64,000 bases of DNA from Phlegmacium glaucopus (Eukaryota; Basidiomycota; Agaricomycetes; Agaricales; Cortinariaceae), in NCBI GenBank assembly GCA_015039465.1, contig MU130579.1:49237-113236 (forward strand), in the 5' to 3' direction. Shown piece by piece: positions 44,021 to 54,033 of this stretch. Position 1 is the stretch's first letter. Each line of letters starts with the position of its first letter. Under the pieces are notes generated by a model that saw only the letters and a list, made by a program, of their open reading frames with translations, did no database searches and was not told where the DNA came from. Both the position numbers and the translations under genes were made by a program.

Positions 44021-44462
44021 TGATCTTGCAGCAAAAGCGTTGCCAAGGCATTTTACACTCCGCTTGCAGCGCTGAAGCTGCCGACTCTGGATCATTTACA
44101 TCATCACGGCATCACAGCATTCCCAAAATGGCTGGAAACAAAATATTCGCGCATACGACACAATAAATTTCGAGTACAAATAAAATATTTTCGGAGCAGT
44201 GAATAAATTCCTGGGGATACCAAAATGTTTTCGGGCAGTGTAATAATATATGGGCAGTAACAAAAAAAATTTGGGGCAGTGAAATGAACATTTAGGCACA
44301 TGTTTAAATATTCTGGGAGCACCTAAAATATTCGGGGCCTTCATAATGTTGAAGGGATTTACAATATAATATTTGGGGGGAGTCAAAATATTGTCGGAAA
44401 CAAAATATTTTTTTGTGGGCATAATTATATAATATTTTAATACTTCCCCACTCCGCCAAGCA
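44021..44462 (-). repeat. Element A right terminal inverted repeat
   Basis: Reverse complement of 35,670-36,112 with very few differences. The outermost bases CCCCACTCCGCCAAGCA are followed by TATA and then the start of element B. Confidence 0.9.
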
Positions 44463-44466
44463 TATA
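44463..44466. other. TATA junction between elements A and B
   Basis: Element A ends in GCA and element B starts TGC, with exactly TATA between them. If both use a TA target duplication, the left TA belongs to A and the right TA to B, so B inserted into the TA flanking A or the reverse. Confidence 0.6.
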
Positions 44467-44908
44467 TGCCAGTCCAAGTGGGGAAATATTCTGCACATTT
44501 ATTGTGTTGTCACCAGAAATATATTTCATCCCCCGAAAATATTTAAATTTGCGCACAATTTTACATTATAGTCCCCATAATATTATGAGTCCCCTGAATA
44601 TATTTTAAGTGTGCCGAAAATTTTTACTTGAGTGCCCGAACATTTATATACCAGCCCAGAATATTATTATGCTTCCCCAGATATTCTTATGTTGACCTCA
44701 CAAATATTTTGGTGTCCCCCAGGGGTTTTTTGGCACTTCCCCGGAAATTTATTCATCGCGCGAAAATATTTTCCAACCCGCGAAATTTTTTTGTTAGTCC
44801 CGTAAATTTATTGTGTTTCATGCGCAAATTTTTTGGTACTTTCCTTTTTTGGAATGCCGGTTTGCCTTGATTGCAACTTCGGCACTCTAGGCGGAGTTTG
44901 AATATCCC
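44467..44908 (+). repeat. Element B left terminal inverted repeat
   Basis: Built, like the TIR of A, from C-rich cores (CCCC, CCCG, GCCCGA) alternating with AATATTTT/AAATTT cores. The inner end is CACTCTAGGCGGAGTTTGAA. It pairs with 54,034-54,476. Confidence 0.9.
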
Positions 44909-44971
44909 TTGCTATCCGAATTCATCCATTGTCGTGACTCTGAGGCACTTTGCAAAACTGATAAGGCTTCA

Positions 44972-45357
44972 CATCAGAAAAAAATAACCTTGGCCTGGCT
45001 GGCTCTGGCTGCCCTGGCCTGCCCTGGCCAGCCCTGAACATCTTTGGCTAGGTTTAAAATTTTGAAAAAATGCTAACAAATCACAGAAATATTTATAGCA
45101 CCCAATTACAAAAAAATTAAACAATTACATAAGACAGATGCTGAGATATTAAAGATATTAAATTATTTTAATATCTTTAATATCTCAGCATCTGTCTTAT
45201 GTAATTGTTTAATTTTTTTGTAATTGGGTGCTATAAATATTTCTGTGATTTGTTAGCATTTTTTCAAAATTTTAAACCTAGCCAAAGATGTTCAGGGCTG
45301 GCCAGGGCAGGCCAGGGCAGCCAGAGCCAGCCAGGCCAAGGTTATTTTTTTCTGATG
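44972..45357. mobile_element. Near-perfect 386-bp palindrome (foldback element)
   Basis: Starts CATCAGAAAAAAATAACC and ends GGTTATTTTTTTCTGATG; the arms (about 190 bp each) match essentially base for base, with a centre near 45,165 (AAATTATTTTAA). The outer parts are GGCCTGGCTGG-rich and the inner parts AT-rich. No coding capacity. It lies between the left TIR and the core genes of element B. It could be a foldback-type MITE inserted into B; I could not define a target duplication. Confidence 0.85.
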
Positions 45358-45471
45358 CAACTGTATTATATGGTTTTGTAAAGAATGTATCGTAGTTGGA
45401 ATAACATGTGTGGGTGATGTGTATGGAAGGAATGTAAGCTATGATCGTCTTTCTGACTCTTTCAGTGGTAA

Positions 45472-46870
45472 TCAGGAAATCCAAGGATTTCCTTCATCAC
45501 CAAAATTCATTGATGAATTGAAGTAGTCCTGGATGGTGTTAACATAAGGAGGGGTGGATGCATTGACTACTGGTGCGGGCTGTTCATCATCTAGAGTAGG
45601 ATTGTATCATTTAAATTGTTAATTTAAATGTATAAATCAATTTCTTACCAGAAACACTGTCAGTTGAAATACTGATAATGTCTTCCTCAACCTCATCCTC
45701 ACTCCTATTCCAGCGAAGTTGTGAAGGTGGTGGTGGAATACTTGGGAAAGACAATGGACCTGATATCAGGCTAGAAGTCTCACCCTTAGCATCGTCAGAG
45801 CTCATGTCTTCAACATCAGAGTCTTTATTCGAAGTAGAAATCTGTTGCAAGGGGACAATTGGACGCCACTTCTTAAGGATTTGACTGGGAACAGGTTCCC
45901 GAGTGACTAAAATAAAAGTAGCAAGTATTGATATCAAGTGTCAAACAAATTAAATAGAAGAGCTTACCAAGGTAAAGAACCCGGTTCTGGACACCTACTT
46001 TACTCTTGGCAAGCTTACAGGCAGTCATGATGTCAAAACCAGTTGGGAGAGACCGGTCATCTGAATAGACAGCAAGGGACCTTCATGAATATGGAGGCTT
46101 CATACAAATGAGCCAGGAGGAAGTGGTTGCATCGTCTGGTTCAGATTCACATATCCAGTCAAAAAGGTCAGGGAAGAGAATGCAAAGTTTGTTGTCAATG
46201 ATTGAGTAGGTGTCAGAAGAAAGAAAGTCGAATCCAGAGTCTTTCATAAGACAAAGGCTGGATTGCTTCATGCCAGTGAGAGCCACAGGAGATATGTCGA
46301 CATCTGATCTAAGGCAATACACAGGGCGAAACGATGCAGAGTCAGACAGACCCGCATCGCTATTCTGGATCATTCAAGAACATCAGAATGTTGCTATAAG
46401 TAATTAAATATAGCTTATACCTCCATGATGCCAACAACGAGAAAAACGATCATTCCTACACTAAACCCGTCTTCCTGAAATAAACAACATGTCAGATTTT
46501 AACACAACAATGAAATTGATTGTCATACCGTCTTTTCTGCCTTGGATTTAGCACTTGCACCACCACCACGAGACCTTAATGATGAGCTACCCGAGCGGAG
46601 TCCATGATTCGTTTCCATGCGTGCAGCCGAGAGGTTTGCATTGTTGACCAGAGCGGTAAAGCCAGCCAGACCCTTCGATGAAGAGCTCAACTTGGACTTA
46701 CTAACCATTTTGGCCATTGCAGCCTGTTTGACGCGTGCTGGAGAGCTGAGACGGATTCTCTTAACTACTGGGCGGCTTGTGTCTGTGATAGAGTCGTCCT
46801 CAACGGAAGAGGAAGATGGGGAGGGACTAGCCTTCCTCTTGCCCTTCCCTTTGGAGGGATGGAGACGCAT
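45472..46870 (-). CDS. Ser/Lys-rich, acidic-tail protein (element B core gene)
   Basis: Homologue of the element A gene at 41,000-42,403. Start ATG at 46,868-46,870 (MRLHPSKGKGKRKASPSPSS). It has the basic SSSKGLAGFTALVNNANLSA segment, an intron, the central SPVALTGMKQSSLCLMKDSG block, LFPDLFDWICESEPDDATTS, then SLPTGFDIMTACKLAKSKVG and an acidic EDEVEEDIISIS stretch. The last exon is TPPYVNTIQDYF...GDEGNPWIS, with TGA at 45,472-45,474. The central blocks are the best conserved, which argues for a function under selection. No known domain. It starts about 131 bp after the integrase stop, the same spacing as in A. Confidence 0.72.
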
Positions 46871-47001
46871 GAGACTGGCAGATAGGGGGTGAAGACAGAG
46901 GTTTTCGTTGTAAAGGAATGGTGGGGAGGGAATTTGATGCCAATCCTTGAGAGAATTCCCAGTTTATATACTATGGGAATCCAGGAAATAAAAAATATGG
47001 A

Positions 47002-49026
47002 TTAATGTGACAATGCCAGTACTGAGATACTATTCATCGCAAAAAGTCCCTGTGCCCAAATTTCTGTTCGAGCCTTCCAGGTTTCACTTGGAAGCTCAAT
47101 TGGAAATCTCTTTTTTTGTAAACCAATATTAATATCTTCCTGCTCATCAAATTCTCCACCTAATTCAGCCAGAGTCACACCATACCCATAAGGAAGGTCG
47201 CCACTGTCTGTTAACATCTCTAAACCCCGCTCAAATAATGATATTCCTGTTTTATCAAATGGGCAAGGCCCAGAAGGGACAGGGACAGCATCATGTCGGA
47301 TATTGGCATCAATCCCCTTCAGACAGAAGTTATTTTATGTCAATGACTTCACAAAAGACAGACCTCCATGTCAAAGTCATGATCAGGGTCAATTACCTCT
47401 CCAGACCCTGGTATATCTAGTTCCATGTTCGCTTCACTTTCTTCGTAATTGTCACTGCTGTATTCTTCCTGCTCCTCATCTGATTGATCAGGGTCTTCAT
47501 CATCAACCTGTGGTTCTCGGTCTTCACCAAAATTGTAAAAACCATTGACTTCTTCTGGTGTCAGACCTTCACATTCATCGTCATAGGTTCCATATTGTAA
47601 TTCTCCCATAAATACGAGATCCTACAAAAGACAATTAAGTAAAGTATTTCAATTACTAAATAACTTACATTTGGGGAATGTCCTCCTGCCGCTCCAGGAA
47701 GTGGATGGGCATTCCATTCGTCACAAAACTTTTGACAATCCTCATTAATCAAGTCGAGGAATAAATGATGTAATAACCAGCGATGCTGCGGATTATTTCT
47801 CTGCAAAAGATGGCACCTCTCTAGTCGGGTAAAAAAAGCACGCCACTGACGTACAAACCGCCTTCCAACCTCAACCCAAAGACGTTCAATTCGGGTATTG
47901 AACACTGATGGACCCCACATAAAGCTAGCACGATTGAGGCCACGAAGCAATATCATCAGAATTGATACATCCCGGTTTTCACCTCCTCTATCACCACGCA
48001 CTCTCGAAGGGACACCATGCTCCAATATTGCATCAATGAACATGTCAAGAACTGTTCCAGGTCTGTTATTTGGACTCGCACGCAGTCCTGTGACCTATTC
48101 AGACATAATATTTTGAATAGAATCAAGTAGAGTACCATATATACAAACCTTACGTGAATATCCATCTGCTACCCCATGAATAACAATACCCCATGCAATA
48201 AGCTTGTGATGGCCATCAATATGCCACAAAGCATTTGGTCGAGGCACCTGGTATTGCCTCCGCTCCTTTTTTTTCCCAACTTGTTGCCGCATCCCTTGTC
48301 CTAGCCGATCAATGCGATTTATTGAGTCAATTACACGTTGCCGTTGAATGCGTAATGAATACACAGCATGTAGATGTCCAATGATGTAAGAGCGTCCTGC
48401 AACAGGGTTTTCTTGATGGTACTCCCGAATCAAGTTATCAAGATCATTATCACTGATCTTGTCAAACTGTGAATCTATACCTGCCTCATTTTTACGGGCT
48501 TGGAGAGTTTTTCGATCAATACCCAGAATGCTCGCAAGAACTGTTGTAGAAATCTGTCTTCCCTTTTGAAAAGCATCATGAAGAAGCTTGGGATCAATGT
48601 TCTTCCTAGGTCGGCCTCGTTTTCTTGTGTGTCTTATATGAATGGGTTGCAGAATAGTAACATTAGTAGCCAGTCTGAACACCTGAATTTTAAATTAATT
48701 TCAGCCATGATGCTTTCTACGTACTCTTCTTTTGCTGATATCCATCTCCCATCAATCAGAGCCAGGAGTGCGGTGAATTCAGTAGCAACATTTTCAATCC
48801 ATTCCAAGGGTATGGACTCAGACTCTGCTGTTTCTGTCAACAAAAGGAGAAGAGGGTAGGCATCCATAATGATTGCCTGTCCATATTGTTGGAGGCGATG
48901 AGCTTCTATGCTTCCTGAGTCGACGTAAGAAGACCCAGTATGGTAAATTTGGTGTAGTTTCTGGTATGCGGTTCGCACCGCAATAGACCAGGGACTTTGA
49001 GAATGTGGGAGAGGGGAGAGGGGCAT
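47002..49026 (-). CDS. DDE/rve-type integrase-transposase (element B)
   Basis: Homologue of the element A integrase, with the same five-exon structure. Start ATG at 49,024-49,026 (MPLSPLPHSQSPWSIAVRTA). The first intron (GTACGTAG...GTTCAG) joins AKEE to LATNVTILQ. The helix-turn-helix-like segment is GRPRKNIDPKLLHDAF...LASILGIDRKTLQ. Candidate catalytic residues are D in ALWHIDGHHKL, D in VRGDRGGENRD and E in FNTRIERLWVEVG. The acidic linker is longer than in A (DPDQSDEEQEEYSSDN). The fourth intron must be spliced because it contains stops. The C-terminal domain ends IELPSETWKARTEIWAQGLF. No premature stop was seen, so it may be active. Confidence 0.87.
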
Positions 49027-49122
49027 GTGTGTGATATGCTTTTGAGCATGTATCATCAGATGTATATATTGTGCTTTCTGTCGTTCTGAGAAAAGGAACT
49101 GCTTCTGCATTCCCTTGATCAC

Positions 49123-50122
49123 ATGGTTGATTTCCCCTCTATCAGTCAACGCCCTCAATCTTTTCACCCAGACTTTGACCGAGAAGTCTATGCAGTCGTC
49201 TTCTCCGTAAGTGCTATCAGTGACTCTGGATCAATACTAAGTCTTGTCAAGGTTGAGGGCCAGGGTTTCAAGGTTGATGCAACTCGGTTGACAGCCCACT
49301 CCAAGTTCCTCCATGACATGCTTTTTGATGGAGATGGCATCCTTGGCACCGCAACAGAAGGCACTATCAACAACCCGATTATAGTTCAAGGGTGCACAGT
49401 CAAAAGATTTGCCAATTTTCTAGGATGGTTAAACCACAAGTGCGTTGGCCATCTTCTTCAAGTTACAATTACTCTCAGCTAATATAATCTGTATTCTGAC
49501 AAGTAGCGCATGGGCACCACTTCAGGCTTTACATGCCTGTCAACTTGTCGACATTCTCCATGTCTCACACATGTGGGACATACAACCAGGAATCGATTTT
49601 GCGACCCAGCAACTTCTTAAGTTTGATCTCCATCCAGCTCACCGTCTTTCCCTTGCCCGCCAATATAATCTCCTTGACTGGATCCCTTCTCCTGTTTGAT
49701 CCCTTCTTGCTTCACCTCTTGAGCGATACACCAAAGATAGTAAGGACAACTTGGACTTTGAGCTCTATATGATCATTGCAACTGCCAAGGAATCCATTTC
49801 TATGGAACGGAAGCGTCTTGGAAACCACCCCCCTTTCCCACAAAACTTCGATAATGATCCTTTTTGTGCTCAACATGAGACATGCAAAAAGGTTTGGACA
49901 GAGAAATGGTTCTTCACTATTGTACGTCACATCCACCACCCAACTGCTCCTCTCCCCCTGTCTTTGGTTCCTGAGGTGCTGGAGGAGATTGATCATCGAG
50001 GAATGAATCTGGAGTGCAAGCGTTCCATTCTCACCTGGCTTCAACAATCCTGTGCTCAAGTTCAGAAGGAGGAGAATTTAATCCAGGAGACGATCATGGC
50101 AGTTCAAAATTTGTTCACATAG
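49123..50122 (+). pseudogene. BTB/POZ-domain gene with one nonsense codon (element B)
   Basis: Start ATG at 49,123 (MVDFPSISQRPQSFHPDFDR), about 96 bp from the opposing integrase ATG. Exon 1 ends VVFS at a GTAAGTGC donor. Exon 2 carries the BTB core VEGQGFKVDATRLTAHSKFL, HDMLFD, NPIIVQGCTVKRFANFLGWL. The third exon gives WAPLQALHACQLVDILHVSH through LLDWIPSPV and then TGA (49,697-49,699), where the element A gene has CGA (Arg). Past that codon the frame is open to 50,122 and aligns to the end (FELYMIIATAKES...LIQETIMAVQNLF). The single C-to-T change truncates the protein after the BTB domain, by about 140 residues. A truncated BTB product could still dimerise; that is speculation. Confidence 0.8.
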
Positions 50123-50224
50123 TCTAGTACAATATTTTTGCTAAAGACCCCAGTTCAAAATACCACTAGTACTTGCTGTCTTCTCATACAAACATAAGGA
50201 TCATCGAGTACAGCATGACATCGC

Positions 50225-50360
50225 TCTGAGGTGCTTAGATTTACAAGCGGTTCTTTGGACAGTTGAATGTCCAGATGTAAGCAAAGAACAAATAAAAAGG
50301 TCAAAGATAGGTATTTACAAGAGGTTCTTTGGACAGTTGAATGTCCAGATGTAAGCAAAA
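50225..50360. repeat. Two-copy repeat GGTTCTTTGGACAGTTGAAT
   Basis: Two copies of a block containing TTTACAAG(C/A)GGTTCTTTGG, ACAGTTGAATGTCCAGATGT and AAGCAAA are spaced about 73 bp apart (near 50,231 and 50,318), just after the BTB remnant. The inner TGGACAGTTGAATGTCCA is itself a palindrome. Confidence 0.75.
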
Positions 50361-50413
50361 GAAAAACATACCAAGGTTGAGCTTTACAAGGTTATAGAAA
50401 GGAGAAAAGTAAA

Positions 50414-52038
50414 CTAAGTTTCATCCATCAAGTGGATTGTTTCCTTTACTAAGTGGGTCTCAGGCAAAGCTATCCAAGAACCTCGCCCATCCCCCTTTGG
50501 AGCAGGTGGATGAACCCATACCCACCTAGGTGGTAAATCATACAAGGTTTGGTGCGTGCATACTGAACATCGGAGGAGGACCTTTGAATTGTCGGAACTT
50601 GGCTTAGGTACTCTGGTTTTTAGTCGCTTACAACTAGGGCACTGGTTGTTGATCCCAAACCCCAATGGACGTGCACCTGGGTGTGTCCATCTGAATGTGG
50701 TAGTGTTGCCACGCTGAAACTGGACAATATCGGTGTGGGCCCCTATGTTTTGGTGATCACGAAGGATGTTTTCAAGTTTAGGTCGGTCAAAAATAAAGTG
50801 AGAAAGGGCTAGACCCATGATGAGTCCATGTGCGGCAGAGGGCTGAAAGTCAGCCTGTGAAAAACATAAGATTTTTTGGAACAGTCCACTATGAGTAGAA
50901 GAAGAACATTAGATAATTACTATTGTCATGATTTAGGAACACACCAATCAGCAAAATCTTGTATAGCAGTCCTTGAAGCATCATAGCTTGAAAGTGCACC
51001 ACAGGAAAGAAGGCTGAGGATATTCTTGTTCAATCCTCTGCGTAAAATAGTTTGAAAGTGATCTGTGAAAATTACATCCAAGATCTGGAATAACACTCAG
51101 AAATTTAGAGTAAATAAATAAAATCAGAAGACAGGACCTCATTAACAGGAACTGAACCAATGTTATTTGGCCCAATATGCAAATACCCACTTGTTGGATC
51201 AGAGTGTGTAGTTATCATGACAAAAAATTGTGTGCATCTAAATGAAGATTTTTTAGTATTAGGAAGATAAGAATAAAATTAACATACTCTTGCAAGTCAC
51301 CAGTCTCAAAAGAATCAAGCATAAGACCTAGCCGGGATTCAAAATCATTGTGAGGACCATCATCAAAATTAAAGTCCATCTCAATATGGACAAGATTTCC
51401 TTGGAGCCAGGGATGTAAGTGGTAGTAGGTAAGGAGAGAGGGTGTGTCGTCCATGCCCTCCATGTGGATGGAGATTATTGCCAACTTGGTGGTGAGGATC
51501 TTTGGCCAGTGTTCTCTGGTAGAGGAGACAGCTTTAAAGGAGAAAGGCTGGATTGCACTTAAATATTATCAATAAAACATTATAAAAGGTTACACACATA
51601 AATTGCTTTATTATCCTTCTTTAAGAAGCATGGTGGGCATTCAAATAAGGTAGATTCTTCATCCTCCTTGAAATCGAAATCTATACAGTCTGTGCAAATG
51701 GAAATAGTCTCACAAGTTGTGCAAAGGACAACTGTTCCACCATTTCTACAACCACTGCACCACTTGATTATTTATTTAGCGCAGTAAATTAGAGAGGAAT
51801 AACAATCACTTACAGCTCCTACAGGCAACTTGGGGCCTTTGATAGTGTAAACCAAATTACCACCAGTGTGAGTTGGTCTTGAGGCTTTTTTTGGCTTGAC
51901 TAGTTTGGTTGAAACAGTCCCAGAACTCCTTTTCAGGCTTGCTTTTGGAGCAGGGGCGCCACAAGTGTTTTTATAGGACCGCTTAATATTGGCAGCTCTG
52001 GGTCGAAGAGAACGTGTGGGGGGAGGAGGGGAAGCCAT
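50414..52038 (-). CDS. Cys-rich zinc-finger protein with possible CHAT/caspase-like region (element B cargo)
   Basis: Start ATG at 52,036-52,038 (MASPPPPTRSLRPRAANIKR), a basic N-terminus. After a GTAAGTGA...TCAAG intron comes a Cys finger: WCSGCRNGGTVVLCTTCE, ISICTDC, then ECPPC (CxxC spacing, four pairs). Next exons give WLQGNLVHIEMDFNFDDGPH, then FFVMITTHSDPTSGYLHIGP, NIGSVPVNE, and after a further intron ILSLLSCGALSSYDASRTAI. A hydrophobic strand ending TTHSD, a G-x-L-H strand, then a hydrophobic strand ending SCG is the His...Cys layout of CHAT/caspase-fold proteases; this is a pattern-level inference. The C-terminal exon (IFDRPKLENIL...TVRT-type Trp-rich region) contains CPSCKRLK and LRCSVC, a second Cys pair set, and ends IHLMDET at 50,414. 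Related genes occur as families in Agaricomycetes, as far as I know without assigned function. Confidence 0.6.
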
Positions 52039-52236
52039 GAAGAATTAGGATAGAAGTGCTTTGTTTTGTTGGAAATATAGGATGTGTTTATAGAACAGGT
52101 TACAGAGAGAGGATGATTAAGTGAGTAGTCAATGAGCTCTGAGTAGCCAATACCTGGTGTATCGGTGTAAACTGATGAAGATTTGCCTCAATTAGTTAAT
52201 CTTCTTATACACTCCAGTTGTGGCTATGTATCTACC

Positions 52237-52400
52237 AATGATGATGCAAGATGATCTAGTGACGATGCAAGATGATCTAATGATGATGCAAGATGATCTA
52301 ATGATGATGCAAGATGATCTAATGATGATGCAAGATGATCTAATGATGATGCAAGATGATCTAATGATGATGCAAGATGATCTAATGACGATGCAATAAT
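52237..52400. repeat. 21-bp minisatellite
   Basis: Seven near-identical units of GATGATGCAAGATGATCTAAT, plus a partial unit at the right end. The minus strand reads as an RSSCIII-type repeat peptide, which is only a consequence of the 21-bp period. Confidence 0.9.
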
Positions 52401-52724
52401 GATGCAATTAGATCAAATATTTTAATATGTTTATTTACTTATCATCTATCGGGCACAACCAATTATGTACAATTTCATTTTATACCTCTTTATTTTGTCA
52501 ATTTCATTGAATAGCCTATAGATGGCCATAGACAACCATCAGCAGTCACAAATTGTCACACATAGACTGTAGTCACTTGTTGTGACAGCTGGGCTTTCGA
52601 TAACATATGCTAAGACCATGTGATTACAGTAATCACGTGGTCTTTGTTTACTTTCCAAACTTAGTATTTTATGGTTCGTTTTCAACCACTATCATCCTCC
52701 CTCGGTGGAATTATCCCCAGGTCC

Positions 52725-52945
52725 CCAGATGTCCAATGGCAAGTGGCATGTACTCCTGTGAGGTACATGCCATGCAAGAGCCCTCCTGTGAGGGGTTCTG
52801 GCAGCCAGAGGGTTGATGGAGCCTTGGGCAATTCCACCTCCGTCACTTATGTATCCAATGGCAAGTAGCATGTACTCCTGTGAGGTACATGTTATGCAGG
52901 AACCCTCCTGTGAGGGGTTCCGGCAGCCAGAGGACTGATGGTTGA
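52725..52945. repeat. Two-copy repeat of about 90 bp
   Basis: Copies at about 52,729-52,818 and 52,853-52,942 share TCCAATGGCAAGT(G/A)GCATG, TACTCCTGTGAGGTACATG, CCCTCCTGTGAGGGGTTC and GGCAGCCAGAGG. Each contains small palindromes (CATGTACTCCTGTGAGGTACATG type). Confidence 0.8.
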
Positions 52946-53149
52946 TATATACATATATATAATAAAATAATAATTGTTATGGTTTTTCGAAGGTTTCTGT
53001 ACCCTGGTTTGGTGTAAGCATCTGGTTCAGACTTTTATATAATTCAGTACATATTTCATGTATGTATATTATTTTATTATATTAAATACTACAATATATA
53101 CAATACATATGATGTAAATACTATACATATGACGTAAATACAATAGAAA

Positions 53150-54010
53150 CACACCAGCAAGTCATAATGACTTGCTGGAGGTGGCCAGCATTGAAGCCAG
53201 ATGAAACAGCACTAGCGAGTTGGACTCGCTGGCATGTCATCGTCGTCGGTGGTGGTTGAGATGGAGGTCGGAGTAACGAAACAGCACCAGCGAGTTGGAC
53301 TCGCTGGCGTGTTGTCATCGTCGGAACGAAGGTGGTGCTGAGCTGAGATGGAGGTCGGAGTCACCAGCGAGTTTAACTCGCTGGTGTGTCGTCGTCGTCA
53401 GAGTAGAGGTGGTGGTGACGTGGTGAGATGGATGTCGTCGTCGTCAGAGCAGGGGTGGTGGTGAGGTGGTGAGGTGGTGAGATGGAGGTCGGGGGTCACG
53501 AAACAGCACCAGCGAGTTGGACTCGCTGGCGTGTCGTCATTGTCTGAACGGAGGTGGTGGGTGAGGTGGTGAGTTGTTAAGACGGAGGTTGCACTCACGA
53601 AATAGCACCAGCGAGTTTGACTCGCTGGTGTGTTGTCGTTGTCGAAACGGAGAGAGGGATGGGATAGGGATGGAGAAACAGCACCAGCGAGTCAAACTCG
53701 CTGGTGTGTCGTTCTCATCGAAACGGAGTTGGCTAGGTGGTTGGTGTTGACATAGAGCCCAGAGAAGCGAAACAGCACCAGCGAGTCAAACTCGCTGGTG
53801 TGTCGTTGTCGAAACGGAGAGAGGGATGGGATAGGGATGGTCAAGGAACAGCACCAGCGAGTCAAACTCGCTGGTGTGTCGTTCTCATCGAAATGGAGTT
53901 GGGTAGGTGGTTGGTGTTGACATAGAGCCCAGAGAAGCGAACCAGCACCAGCGAGTCAAACTCGCTGGTGTGTCGTTGTCAAAACGGAGAGAGGGATGGG
54001 ATAGGGATGG
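53150..54010. repeat. Array of about ten 26-30 bp palindromes
   Basis: The palindrome CACCAGCGAGT-NNNN-ACTCGCTGGTG recurs at about 53,151, 53,209, 53,284, 53,361, 53,507, 53,608, 53,683, 53,774, 53,852 and 53,945. The 2-4 loop bases vary (TTGG, TTTA, TTTG, CAAA). Copies are separated by about 55-145 bp of G/A-rich spacer, often GGAGAGAGGGATGGGATAGG, which itself repeats. AACAG precedes and TGTCGT follows many copies. The leftmost copy is diverged (CAAGTCATAATGACTTG). The array sits just inside the right TIR of element B. Confidence 0.85.
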
Positions 54011-54033
54011 GATATCAGACGCAGCCTGGTTGG

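Larger units (their letters stand above)
35670..44462. mobile_element. Element A: long-TIR DDE-integrase transposon with cargo
   Basis: An 8,793-bp element bounded by inverted repeats of about 440 bp (35,670-36,112 and 44,021-44,462). The ends read TGCTTGGCGGAGTGGGG... and its exact reverse complement. TA precedes the left end (35,668-35,669) and TA follows the right end (44,463-44,464), consistent with a 2-bp target duplication. Inside are a FunK1-like kinase remnant (minus), a BTB gene (minus), a DDE integrase (plus), a Ser-rich/acidic gene (plus) and a laccase pseudogene (minus). Element B abuts it on the right. Near-identity of the TIRs (one residue changes in a 108-codon frame read through both) implies recent activity. 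The superfamily is not clear to me. Confidence 0.85.

Noticed and set aside
52192..52407. 71-codon frame with repeated RSSCIII units
   Set aside because: This is a by-product of the 21-bp minisatellite, whose period is a multiple of three.
53150..54010. CRISPR-like array of short palindromic repeats
   Set aside because: Spacing is irregular (about 55-145 bp), spacers are themselves repetitive, there are no cas genes, and the surrounding DNA is clearly fungal.
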